Origin: Pseudomonas putida
Lineage (GTDB): Bacteria; Pseudomonadota; Gammaproteobacteria; Pseudomonadales; Pseudomonadaceae
DNA: 64,000 nt
Reading direction: 5' to 3'
NCBI GenBank assembly: GCA_029953615.1
Contig: CP124529.1
Span: 868,001 to 932,000 of the forward strand
In this document: positions 1 through 7,843 of the stretch, one piece after another
Numbering within the stretch: the first letter of the stretch is position 1
Layout of the letters: every line of letters starts with the position of its first letter
Made by a program: the position numbers and the translations under genes
Notes under the pieces: generated by a model
Told to the model about the DNA's origin: nothing
What the model saw: only the letters and a program-made list of their open reading frames with translations
Database searches by the model: none

Positions 1-440
1 GGCACCGCCGCACGCTTGTCGGTGGCCGGGCAAAGCGGCTGGAACCCGCCAACACGCCCGGCTGCCGCAACGGCCTGGTCAACGCGCAGGCGCTGGCAGA
101 GCTGTTTGACATCGCGCGGCCACTGCCGTGACACCTGCGTCGCACAGGGGCTGCAACGTACCGAAGCAAGCTTGCCCGGCCCGTTCGCCTGTACCTGCAC
201 GACCTGCGCCTCGAAGGCAATGTCGCGCCGGGCAATCTCGTCCTTTCCCGCCAGTGCCAGCACCTGCCCGGGTTGCACGGCCAGTTCCAGGTCCAGCGTC
301 AAGCTGCTCTCGCCCAGCTCGCGCAAATACGCGGTCACCGGCACGCCTTCGCCATCAGCGCCACGCAGGTTCACGGTCCAGGGCATTGCGCCTGCGTCAA
401 CGCCGCTTCTTTCCACGTCGGTATTCAACATAGGTCTCAT
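1..440 (-). CDS. Unrecognised protein, C-terminus cut by the window edge
   Basis: An open frame with no stop runs from an ATG at 440 off the left edge (about 146 codons present). The start is preceded by GGAAG about 8 bases upstream; in-frame ATGs at 446 and 431 are alternatives. The first ~75 residues have a beta-rich, PilZ-like pattern of alternating hydrophobic residues ending in a CxxC (about residues 84-87), but I see no RxxxR motif, so PilZ is only a guess. It has the same direction as the antiporter upstream, with 62 bases between, so it may be the last gene of that run. I cannot name a function. Confidence 0.45.
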   Translation of the reverse strand, partial: MRPMLNTDVERSGVDAGAMPWTVNLRGADGEGVPVTAYLRELGESSLTLDLELAVQPGQVLALAGKDEIARRDIAFEAQVVQVQANGPGKLASVRCSPCATQVSRQWPRDVKQLCQRLRVDQAVAAAGRVGGFQPLCPATDKRAAV

Positions 441-502
441 CAGCATCACTTCCCATTTTTTTACGTGAACATCCCTATCGGTACTTTCTGAACCCTTGCT
501 CA

Positions 503-1774
503 TCACCCAGCGCGTTTTTCTCCCTGGCCAAACAACACCTGGGGTTGCGCTGCCGGGGCCTGGCGACGAGGCGTGACCCGCCGCACCACTGGCAGGGTGA
601 TCACCGTCGCCAGCAGTGCGACCACCATGAGAATCGCGTAGAGGTCTGGCGTGATGACGCCGATTTCCAGGCCTACGGTGAGCAAGATGATTTCCATCAC
701 GCCTTTGGTGTGCATCAGGGTGGCGAGCACGAATGCGTCGGGCCGGTCCAACCCGGTGAAGCGCGCAGCCAGGTACGAACTCCCAGCCTTGCCCACCGCC
801 CCCACCAGGAAAAACAACCCGCCCCAGGCCAGCAGCCCCGGCCAGCTGGCGGCATCGATCTGCACGTTCATCGCGGCCGTGCCAAAGAACAGCGGCGCGA
901 AGAACAGGTTCACCAGCGGTTGTGGGCCTTTTTCCCAGAACTCGCGCAGGCCCTTGTGCTTGCGGAAGGCAATACCGGCGACGAATGCGCCGATGGTGAC
1001 GTGGGCGTTGGCCAGGTCGGTGATGACGCAGAAGGCGAACAGCACGATCAAGGCAGCGATCAAGGGCCTGGACGGGTCGCAACCCGCAGCTGCCCCCGCC
1101 GCCCCTACCAGGCGGCGGCTGACCACCAGTTCGGCGACCGCCACCAGCACCACCAGGGTGATGGCGGAATAGAAAATGCCCGACGTGCCTTTGCTCGACA
1201 GCACCACCAGCACCAGCGATAAAGCGAACCAGGCGAGGATGTCGGTGATCACCGCGGCATTCATCACCAACGGCGACAATGAACGATGCGGGAACCGCGG
1301 ATCAGCGAGGATCCCGGCCAGCACCGGAACCGCCGTGGCGCCCATGACGACGCCGAAAAACAGCATGTACGGCAGCCGCTCGACATGCCCTGAAAACACA
1401 CCATGGCTGACATGCCCGAGCAGCATGCCCGCCAGGCCCGCGCCAATGAAGCCGCACAGGGCAATCGGCAAGGCCTTGCCTGCCTTGGCTTGCGCTGGGC
1501 CAGGTTCTGTCGCCCCGGCTTCCAGGCCAAGGCCGAACATGATGAAGATCAGGCCGATTTTGCCCAGCACCATCAACCCCGAAAGGTTGGCGAACAGTGC
1601 GCTGCTCAGACCCGGGTCGAATGCACCGAGGACCATGGGCCCGACAACCACGCCGGTCAGCAGGTAGCCGATGACGGCGGGTTGCCCCAGCCAGTAGCTG
1701 ATGCGGCCCAGGCAATGGGAGATCCCGAGGATCACCAGTAACTGCAGGAAAATGCTTGCTGTGTTCATGGCCAT
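503..1774 (-). CDS. Cation:proton antiporter, CPA2 (KefB/NapA-like) family
   Basis: This is a 423-residue, very hydrophobic protein with about a dozen membrane segments and glycine-rich breaks (for example GVVMGATAVPV and ITDILAWF), typical of the Na+/H+ exchanger domain of the CPA2 family. It has no C-terminal TrkA-N nucleotide-binding domain, so it is closer to short NapA-type exchangers than to full-length KefB/KefC. The role inferred is inner-membrane exchange of Na+ or K+ for protons. The ATG directly abuts the TGA of the symporter gene upstream, so the two are almost certainly co-transcribed. A Na+ exporter beside a Na+-driven symporter would make physiological sense, but ion specificity cannot be read from sequence. 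Confidence 0.82.
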   Translation of the reverse strand: MAMNTASIFLQLLVILGISHCLGRISYWLGQPAVIGYLLTGVVVGPMVLGAFDPGLSSALFANLSGLMVLGKIGLIFIMFGLGLEAGATEPGPAQAKAGKALPIALCGFIGAGLAGMLLGHVSHGVFSGHVERLPYMLFFGVVMGATAVPVLAGILADPRFPHRSLSPLVMNAAVITDILAWFALSLVLVVLSSKGTSGIFYSAITLVVLVAVAELVVSRRLVGAAGAAAGCDPSRPLIAALIVLFAFCVITDLANAHVTIGAFVAGIAFRKHKGLREFWEKGPQPLVNLFFAPLFFGTAAMNVQIDAASWPGLLAWGGLFFLVGAVGKAGSSYLAARFTGLDRPDAFVLATLMHTKGVMEIILLTVGLEIGVITPDLYAILMVVALLATVITLPVVRRVTPRRQAPAAQPQVLFGQGEKRAG

Positions 1775-2698
1775 TCAGTCCTTGGCTAGCGGGTTGCATG
1801 CGTGCTGCCCATAAGCCCGCCGCGGGTCCGTTACGCGGCTTTGCCTGGTAAACCAGGCATGCGCAGAAACGCCCAGCAGCGCGATCAGGCAGACCATGAC
1901 GCTGTAGATGATCGCGGCGATGGCCATGTCGACACTGCCAATCAGGCTGGCGATGACCATCGCCAGCGCGCTGTTCTGGATGCCGATCTCGACAGTGATC
2001 GAGCGCCGCTGCTCGCGGCCCAGCCCGGCCAGCCACGCCACCAGCCAGGCCAGGCCCATGGTCGCGCTGAACAGAACCAGCAGGCTGGCCCCCAGGCGCG
2101 AGGCGTAGTCTTCGAGCAGCGCGTACTCCCGGACCACCACGGTCAGGATCATCAGCATCAGGAAGGCGAAGCCGAGCAGGCGCAGCGGCTTCTGCAGCCG
2201 AACGCTGGCGTTCGGCCATTGACGGGCGATCAGCATGCCCAGGGCCAGCGGCAGCAAGGTGAGCAGAAACAGCCGCCATACCGTTTCGCCCATCGGCAGG
2301 CGCACCTCGTGACTGAACAGGCCGAAGTGCGCCAGGGCCAGCGAGGCCAGCAACGGCACGCTGACAAACGCCACGCAGCTGGAAATCACGGTAAGCGAGA
2401 TCGACAGCGCCACATCGCCCTTGACCAGGTAAGTGATGGTGTTGGAGGCCACGCCGCCGGGGCACAGCGCCAGAATGATCACGCCTAGTGCCAAGGCGCC
2501 GTCCAGCGCGAACAGCCAGGTGACCCACACGCCCACCAACGGCAACACCACCACCTGGCCCAGGGTACCGATCACCACACCCGCAGGCGCTCGGAGCAGG
2601 TTGGCAAAATCCGCGACCTCAAGGCCCAGCCCCATCCCGATCATCATCACGAACAGGATGACCGGCGCCAGGGTCCTGGCCAGTTCTATGGTTTCCAT
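1775..2698 (-). CDS. Bile acid:sodium symporter (BASS/SBF) family transporter
   Basis: This 307-residue protein has nine to ten hydrophobic segments. Its repeated glycine-rich membrane motifs (ALCPGGVASNTITYLVKGDV and the later VEIGIQNSALAMVIA) are the paired crossover regions of the BASS fold, where two Na+ ions and an organic anion bind. I chose the ATG at 2698 because AGAGG lies 7 bases upstream; an ATG at 2704 would leave almost no spacing. The start overlaps the end of the hydrolase gene by 13 bases. Family members carry organic acids such as bile acids, pantoate or pyruvate; the substrate here is unknown. It is co-directional with the unknown biosynthetic cluster. Confidence 0.85.
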   Translation of the reverse strand: METIELARTLAPVILFVMMIGMGLGLEVADFANLLRAPAGVVIGTLGQVVVLPLVGVWVTWLFALDGALALGVIILALCPGGVASNTITYLVKGDVALSISLTVISSCVAFVSVPLLASLALAHFGLFSHEVRLPMGETVWRLFLLTLLPLALGMLIARQWPNASVRLQKPLRLLGFAFLMLMILTVVVREYALLEDYASRLGASLLVLFSATMGLAWLVAWLAGLGREQRRSITVEIGIQNSALAMVIASLIGSVDMAIAAIIYSVMVCLIALLGVSAHAWFTRQSRVTDPRRAYGQHACNPLAKD

Positions 2699-3525
2699 GT
2701 GCATGCCTCTGAAGTGTTCGCGGCGAGTCGAGCCTGGAGAAAGGCCACGACCTGTTCCTGGGCCTGGTAAGTGGGATGGCTTGGGTGGTCGACGTAGCTC
2801 ACCCCCAGCACCGAATGGGCCCAGCGGCCGATCCCGTGCGGGTTGCGCGCACTGGAGTCGATTTCGCATGCCACGAAGCGCTCGCCGAAGGCCTGTTTCA
2901 GGCTTTCGAAGCGCGCGTTCGGCACTGCTGGGTCGCCCGTGAAGCGCAGCCCCAGCACCGTGATGTCCTGCTCGCTGGCGCGCCGGCTGATGGTTTCCAG
3001 TACCGCGTGCTCTAGGCCCAGTGCCCCTGCTTTGCCAGCAGACAGGGCAAACGGCAGCGACGGGTTGGCGAGCACCGGGGCAATCACCGCGGCATCCGCC
3101 ATCATGGCCAGGCCGAAACCACCGGTCAGGCACATCCCGATCACGCCTACGCCGGGCCCGGCACAGGCCTCGTGGGCGCAACGGGCCAACGCTCGCAGCC
3201 AGTCGGTGATCGGGCTGCGGCGCCGGCTGGCCAGCACCTTGAACTCCCGCGAGATGCACACCTTGCCCATGCAGCTGGCCACGGATAACGCCGAAACCCG
3301 CACCCCGGGCTCACCGAACAACACCGGCAGCCAGACGCTCAGGCCGGCGTCTGCCAGCCGACGGGCCAGGCGCACCACCCCCTCATGCAACCCGGGGACC
3401 TCATGCATCAACAACACGGCCGGCCCTTCGCCCAGGCGAAAGACCTGGCGCGACACGCCTTCATGAGAGAAGCGGAAGTCCGTGAAACCTGCGAACAGTC
3501 CGCTGGAGAATGCTGTATCGCTCAT
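2686..3525 (-). CDS. Dienelactone hydrolase family protein
   Basis: This is an alpha/beta hydrolase of about 279 residues. It has the dienelactone-hydrolase nucleophile elbow GMCLTGG (Cys about residue 132) rather than a serine, and the early HEVPG (about 41-45) that corresponds to the family's glutamate before the oxyanion loop. The family hydrolyses lactones or esters in the cytoplasm. The start at 3525 has AAGGA upstream, and upstream in-frame starts lack a ribosome site. It lies 73 bases after the PP-loop enzyme gene with no terminator visible between, and overlaps the symporter gene, so it may belong to the same transcript. The natural substrate is unknown. Confidence 0.8.
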   Translation of the reverse strand: MSDTAFSSGLFAGFTDFRFSHEGVSRQVFRLGEGPAVLLMHEVPGLHEGVVRLARRLADAGLSVWLPVLFGEPGVRVSALSVASCMGKVCISREFKVLASRRRSPITDWLRALARCAHEACAGPGVGVIGMCLTGGFGLAMMADAAVIAPVLANPSLPFALSAGKAGALGLEHAVLETISRRASEQDITVLGLRFTGDPAVPNARFESLKQAFGERFVACEIDSSARNPHGIGRWAHSVLGVSYVDHPSHPTYQAQEQVVAFLQARLAANTSEACTWKP

Positions 3526-3598
3526 CGATACCATCCTTGGTTGAAACATTGGGAAGGGCGGCGCTGCCGATTTCGCTCATGGCCGGCACCGCCAGCGG

Positions 3599-4708
3599 TC
3601 AGGCGAAATCGTGGGCCCGGCCGGCCTTGTGTGGCTGGCCCCGGTCGCGCGGCGCCTGCTGCACTGGCGCCATGCGCAAGTCTTCAAGACGCAAGCCCAG
3701 TTCGCGCAGCGAACGGTCGATATGCCGGCCCATGAAAATCCGCCGGCGCACCATGAAGTCCATCAGCGCGAAAATGATCCGCCAGCGGGTACGCCCCGCC
3801 TTGCCTTCGCGCACCAGCTTGGCGAACTCCGGTTTGTACGGGTTGTAACCAAGGTGCTTGAGGTCCGAATACATCAGCAGCCAGTTCAAGGTGAAGTTGC
3901 TCAGTACCGGGTTGGCGTGCACCTTGTCCTGGACCAGCCCCAGTTCGATGACCGCCCTGGTGACACCTGCCTGGTCGTAGTCCCAGGCATGAAACGGGGC
4001 CAGAATGCGCGGCAGCCTGACCTGCCCAGGGTATTGCTGCGGGTTCCAGAACAGCGCCCGCTCGTGCTCCTCGAACACCCCGTTGGCGAACAATTCATGC
4101 GGCGTCCAATCCTGGGCAATACGTTCCGGGGCCATTTCGTAGAGCATGCGTTCGGGCTCCGGCTGGCCAGGCGAATAGCCGGTGAAAATCAGCGGGATGT
4201 CTTTCTCGAGGGCAAACCGCAACAGGTCGCCCTCACGAATATCCAGCCAGAAATAGCAAACGGTGTGCACCGCCCCCTTGGGGCCTTGATTCATCAGCAG
4301 GTGGCGGATGAAGCGGCGGTAGACACTCTGCACCGGGCGGTGCACGTGATGGTCTACCCCCAGGGCCTTGATGGTGCGGCGAATGTTGTCCCAGGTTCTG
4401 GGCGGTATGTCGTAGTCGCTGGTATACGCCAGCACTTTCAGCCCGTAATCCTTCACCAGCCGATGCAAGAGGTAGCAACTGTCCTTGCCGCCGCTGAAGG
4501 AAACGATGCAGTCGTACTGCCTGCCACTGCCCTTGGCGGCGCGTAGCGTCGACTCCAGATCGTGCTGAAACTGCATGCGCCGCGCCTCCTGGCGCTCATT
4601 GCCACCTCCCTGTGCTACGCGGCACAGGTTGCAGATACCGTCAGAGTCGAGTGCCACCCCTTCGACGGCATCGGTCAGCAAGCAGGTGACGCACACTTTC
4701 TTGAACAT
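3599..4708 (-). CDS. PP-loop ATPase, N-acetyl sugar amidotransferase-like
   Basis: This 369-residue protein begins with two cysteine pairs (CVTC at about 6-9 and CNLC at about 26-29), a probable zinc ribbon. The PP-loop SFSGGKDS follows (about 70-77) and binds ATP for adenylation. The layout matches the WbpG/PseA-type N-acetyl sugar amidotransferase family, which turns a carbonyl or amide into an amidine using ammonia from a partner glutaminase. Related PP-loop enzymes do thiolation. No glutaminase (HisH-like) gene is adjacent and no O-antigen genes surround it, so a surface-sugar role is doubtful. It is the last of six genes in the unknown cluster; its own ribosome site (AAAGGAG) lies upstream of 4708. 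Confidence 0.75.
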   Translation of the reverse strand: MFKKVCVTCLLTDAVEGVALDSDGICNLCRVAQGGGNERQEARRMQFQHDLESTLRAAKGSGRQYDCIVSFSGGKDSCYLLHRLVKDYGLKVLAYTSDYDIPPRTWDNIRRTIKALGVDHHVHRPVQSVYRRFIRHLLMNQGPKGAVHTVCYFWLDIREGDLLRFALEKDIPLIFTGYSPGQPEPERMLYEMAPERIAQDWTPHELFANGVFEEHERALFWNPQQYPGQVRLPRILAPFHAWDYDQAGVTRAVIELGLVQDKVHANPVLSNFTLNWLLMYSDLKHLGYNPYKPEFAKLVREGKAGRTRWRIIFALMDFMVRRRIFMGRHIDRSLRELGLRLEDLRMAPVQQAPRDRGQPHKAGRAHDFA

Positions 4709-4761
4709 ACCGACCAGCTCCTTTCTATCCTTGTCGTATTCGAATAACAGTCCGTGTCAGA

Positions 4762-5538
4762 TCACGCGCCGACCGTCGCCCGGCTGTGCTGCAGGCGGGC
4801 GTAGGCCTGCCGGGCCAGTTGCAAGGCCTCACCGAGGAAATCGCCATAAGCGGTCAGTGCCCGCTCGCCAATGGCAACCAGGTGGTCGGTGAACTCGGGC
4901 TTGGCCTTGATCAAATTGGCAACGACGCGGAAGTTGATATCGGTATGGCCAAAGTCGAAGCGGACATGTTCGGCCAGGAACGAAATGCTTTGCTGGCCAC
5001 GCTCGCACAATGCCGCGCTGCAGGCTTTCATCAGCGGTGGGCCATATTGCGTGGTGATCAATTCAATCTCGACATCGATTGCAAGTTCCGCCCATGGCGC
5101 ATCGCCCGCTACAACATCCTTGTGCAACTGGTGATAACGGCGCACCGACGGCGTCAAGTTGGAAACCAGCAAATCGTCGGCATTGAACGGCATACCCGGG
5201 TTGTTCAAGTTCCACAGGTCGACCAGTTTGCGCACATCCGCAGCCGCCCATTCGTGATGGCCATCTTCTTCTTCGGTGTGTTCCTTGAAAAACTCGGCCA
5301 GGTCATGCAGGCCCAACGCCTCGCAGCGCATGCCGGCGGTGGCCAGATACTCGGGGATAGGCGTTGTCAGCGCGGCACTCATGGCGCTCCAGTAGATCAT
5401 GAAGAGGTTCAGCAACCGAGGCTCCATCGGCGCGTTGAACAAGGCCTGTACATCTTCACGGCTAGCAAACCTTTCCCGCGCCACGGCCATACGTGTCTGG
5501 TACTCGTTGATCATTTCCGGGGTCAATTCAACATTCAT
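4762..5538 (-). CDS. Heme-oxygenase-like diiron enzyme (iron-containing redox enzyme family)
   Basis: This 258-residue all-helical protein has the metal-ligand pattern of heme-oxygenase-like diiron oxidases and oxygenases (PqqC/UndA/BesC/SznF relatives). It carries EHTEEEDGHHEW (about 86-97), a central acidic helix (D155, E157, E159) and EHxxxDxxH (about 190-198). Such enzymes use Fe2+ and O2 on amino-acid or fatty-acid-like substrates, including N-oxidation, C-C cleavage and desaturation. The start has AAAGGAG about 9 bases upstream. A 136-base gap separates it from the DUF1302 gene and 53 bases from the PP-loop gene. This is the most telling gene for small-molecule chemistry in the cluster; the reaction cannot be assigned. 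Confidence 0.78.
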   Translation of the reverse strand: MNVELTPEMINEYQTRMAVARERFASREDVQALFNAPMEPRLLNLFMIYWSAMSAALTTPIPEYLATAGMRCEALGLHDLAEFFKEHTEEEDGHHEWAAADVRKLVDLWNLNNPGMPFNADDLLVSNLTPSVRRYHQLHKDVVAGDAPWAELAIDVEIELITTQYGPPLMKACSAALCERGQQSISFLAEHVRFDFGHTDINFRVVANLIKAKPEFTDHLVAIGERALTAYGDFLGEALQLARQAYARLQHSRATVGA

Positions 5539-5674
5539 TTTTCACGCTCCTTTGTAGGATCAATTAAAACCTTATATATCCAGATTTCGGCTGCACGCGG
5601 GTGCAAGCACCAACTTGTCGGTTCTTGTCCAGCGTTAACCTTTACCGCCAATCGATGTACCGCACGTTGTTTGA

Positions 5675-7003
5675 TCAGAAGTAGTAATGAACCCCCGCAT
5701 ACAGTTGGTCGTTATCTCGAAACTCACCGAATATGCCTTCGTCATGCCCGGCAAAGTGCATGCCGCCGGCCCGCAGCTCCCAGTCGTCGGTCACCCGCCA
5801 ACGCACTTGCAAGCGCATGAAACGGTCAGTCATGTTCATGAACTCGCGCCCCTGGAACTCCAGCCAGACATCCTCCCCTTTCAAGGGAACATTGACCCGC
5901 CAGGTCACGCTCGGCCGGTATTTGTCCGGTTGCATCTGGCCGTTGTGGTTGCGGATGTAATCCAGGGTGTACTGCAGGTTGACGTAGGTACGCGAAGCGA
6001 AGGTGTAATCCATGCCCGCCACGCCCCTGAGCGTGTCCCGGCGTTCCACCAGGCCGGGTACGCTGAGGTCGTAGGAGACGTAACCGGCGTCGGTCACGTA
6101 GGCCAGTTCCCCACGCAGGCCGATGCCGTCGCGCCCCGATTCGAACGCGATCGAGCTGGTGTGCTGGCGGGCGTGGTACGGCTGCACCGTGCCGATTGCC
6201 TTGCCCCCCGGGTCGAACCCCTGGATATCGGCACGAAACGCCGCCAGCTGCTCGAAGTGATAGGCGTAGTTGAACGACAGGTCGTAATTGTCACCACGCA
6301 ACACCCGGCGCAGCGCGAACACGCTTTCACCCAGCCCGCCCGACTCGATGGCGGTGGACCGCTCGCGCAGGCCCAGGCCACGCACATAGTTGTTCTCGAC
6401 GAACAAGCTCCACTCTTCCCCTGGCTGCGCCAGCAGGTCCTGGCGGAACTGCGGCTGCCAGACCATCTCCACGAAACCGCCATCGTCGAGGAAGTAGCGG
6501 CCACTCACCGCCGTCACCGGCCACTTGCGCTCAAACCGGGTATGCACCAGGAAACTGCGAAAATCCTGCGGGGTGAAGCTGTCGATCACGCTGACTTCAT
6601 CGGCCACACCCCACTGGATCACCTGGCGACCGATACGCCAGTTGGTGCTCTCGCCATCCCATTCCACGAATGCCTCCCAGAGCCGGACCTGGCTTTCGTT
6701 CTCGTCAGCCGTGCCGCGCATGTCCTTGTGCTCCAGTTCCATATCCGCCGACAGCACCGTGCGCAGGCCATCGCCCTGATGGTCCAGTTCCACCCGGGCA
6801 CGCCCGCGCTGGCCGCTGTCCAGGTTGGACTTCAACGCGCTGGAGCCCACTTCACCACCGCTGCCAAGCCCGGCGGCCGAACGCACATCGACAAAGCCGG
6901 TGACCGTGCTCTGCCCGTGCGGGCCTGCCCATGCCTGGCTGCTCGCAAGCGGCCCAGTGGCCATCAGCAGGGCAGCGGCCAGCCCATGGAGGTAACCGCC
7001 CAT
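5675..7003 (-). CDS. DUF1302-like outer-membrane beta-barrel protein
   Basis: This 442-residue protein has a signal peptide of about 26 residues (hydrophobic core LAAALLMATG, likely cleavage after AWA). Alternating beta strands rich in Tyr, Trp and Arg follow, ending in HYYF with a terminal aromatic as used by the BAM machine. Motifs such as WRIGRQVIQWG and ExxDSFTPQDFR are typical of the DUF1302 family of predicted outer-membrane proteins. The ATG directly follows the TGA of the LolA-like gene. DUF1302 proteins are usually found with DUF1329 or LolA-like proteins and an RND/MMPL transporter; no transporter of that type is nearby. The role inferred is movement of a hydrophobic product across or into the outer membrane. 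Confidence 0.78.
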   Translation of the reverse strand: MGGYLHGLAAALLMATGPLASSQAWAGPHGQSTVTGFVDVRSAAGLGSGGEVGSSALKSNLDSGQRGRARVELDHQGDGLRTVLSADMELEHKDMRGTADENESQVRLWEAFVEWDGESTNWRIGRQVIQWGVADEVSVIDSFTPQDFRSFLVHTRFERKWPVTAVSGRYFLDDGGFVEMVWQPQFRQDLLAQPGEEWSLFVENNYVRGLGLRERSTAIESGGLGESVFALRRVLRGDNYDLSFNYAYHFEQLAAFRADIQGFDPGGKAIGTVQPYHARQHTSSIAFESGRDGIGLRGELAYVTDAGYVSYDLSVPGLVERRDTLRGVAGMDYTFASRTYVNLQYTLDYIRNHNGQMQPDKYRPSVTWRVNVPLKGEDVWLEFQGREFMNMTDRFMRLQVRWRVTDDWELRAGGMHFAGHDEGIFGEFRDNDQLYAGVHYYF

Positions 7004-7843
7004 TCACTCCACCATCCCGTTGGTTGCCTCATCGACCACCCGCTGGATCTCTGCCGGGTAGGCAAAGTGCTCGATGCCTTTCTCCATCTGCCGCACCGAT
7101 ACCAGTGCAGCGGGCAGCCCGACATTCACCTGGACCCAACGTCGCTCCAGTTCGGTCTGGTGGCCATTGCGAAAATCCTTCACCTGGACCAGGCGCTCGT
7201 AAAGCGCATCGCCGTAAGCCCGGACATCGCTGCGCCGGACTTGCTTGATCAACGTGCCCACGCTGTCGAAGAAGTCGATCCGGCTGGGGAAATAGCTGCC
7301 ATCCGCACGAATGTAATAGCGGCGCTTGGCATAAGCGGAGTTCGACGAAGGCTTGGCCACGCAGTCGATGACATGCACGGCAAAGCCGTCCTCGCTGGCC
7401 TGCTCCACGTAGCGGTAGGTCCAGTCTTCGAGGTTGAGCTTCTGCAGGTCCTCGTAGATCAGGTCCGAGCCCACCCAGGTCTGGTGCTTCGAGGAAACCC
7501 GCCTGACCCGGCTGGCGGCCGGCAGGAACAGATACTGCAAGTCCTCGGCATCACGCACTTCCTCGTTGAAAGTGGCGATGTTGCGGATGCTGCGCGGGTA
7601 GAAGAACTTTTGCAGGTCGAGATCGCCTTGCTGGCTTGCCAGGTGATACCACAGCAGGCCACGCTGGCGGCGCACGCCTGCCTGGTCGGTCAGGGTCACC
7701 ATCAGCATCGACACCGAGTCGTTGCCAATCGGGCGGCCTTCGGAGCGTTCGATCACTGCCCTGGGCTCCTCGGCCGGCGCCGTGGCCTCCGCCAGTGCCA
7801 GCGTCGGGCAACACAGCCAGGCAAGCAGGAATATCCGCTTCAT
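7004..7843 (-). CDS. Exported LolA-like (outer membrane lipoprotein-sorting) protein
   Basis: This 279-residue protein has a clear signal peptide (MKRIFLLAWLCC...ALA, cleavage near residue 18). Its body resembles the LolA-like domain of proteins annotated 'outer membrane lipoprotein-sorting protein': an early LMVTL strand, RGLLWYH, a run of basic residues around the SRVRR segment, and a late DFRNGHQTELERR. It has no lipobox. LolA folds are half-barrels that carry lipids in the periplasm, so the inferred role is periplasmic handling of a hydrophobic substrate for the DUF1302 barrel encoded next. The start overlaps the lyase stop by four bases (ATGA), so it is translationally coupled to the enzymes. 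Confidence 0.7.
   Translation of the reverse strand: MKRIFLLAWLCCPTLALAEATAPAEEPRAVIERSEGRPIGNDSVSMLMVTLTDQAGVRRQRGLLWYHLASQQGDLDLQKFFYPRSIRNIATFNEEVRDAEDLQYLFLPAASRVRRVSSKHQTWVGSDLIYEDLQKLNLEDWTYRYVEQASEDGFAVHVIDCVAKPSSNSAYAKRRYYIRADGSYFPSRIDFFDSVGTLIKQVRRSDVRAYGDALYERLVQVKDFRNGHQTELERRWVQVNVGLPAALVSVRQMEKGIEHFAYPAEIQRVVDEATNGMVE

Noticed and set aside
1302..2528. 408-codon minus-strand frame overlapping symporter and antiporter genes
   Set aside because: It is an out-of-frame reading of two clear transporter genes and lacks membrane segments.
3611..4546. 311-codon plus-strand frame opposite the PP-loop gene
   Set aside because: The minus-strand frame contains the SGGKDS motif and cysteine pairs; the plus-strand frame has no motif or ribosome site.
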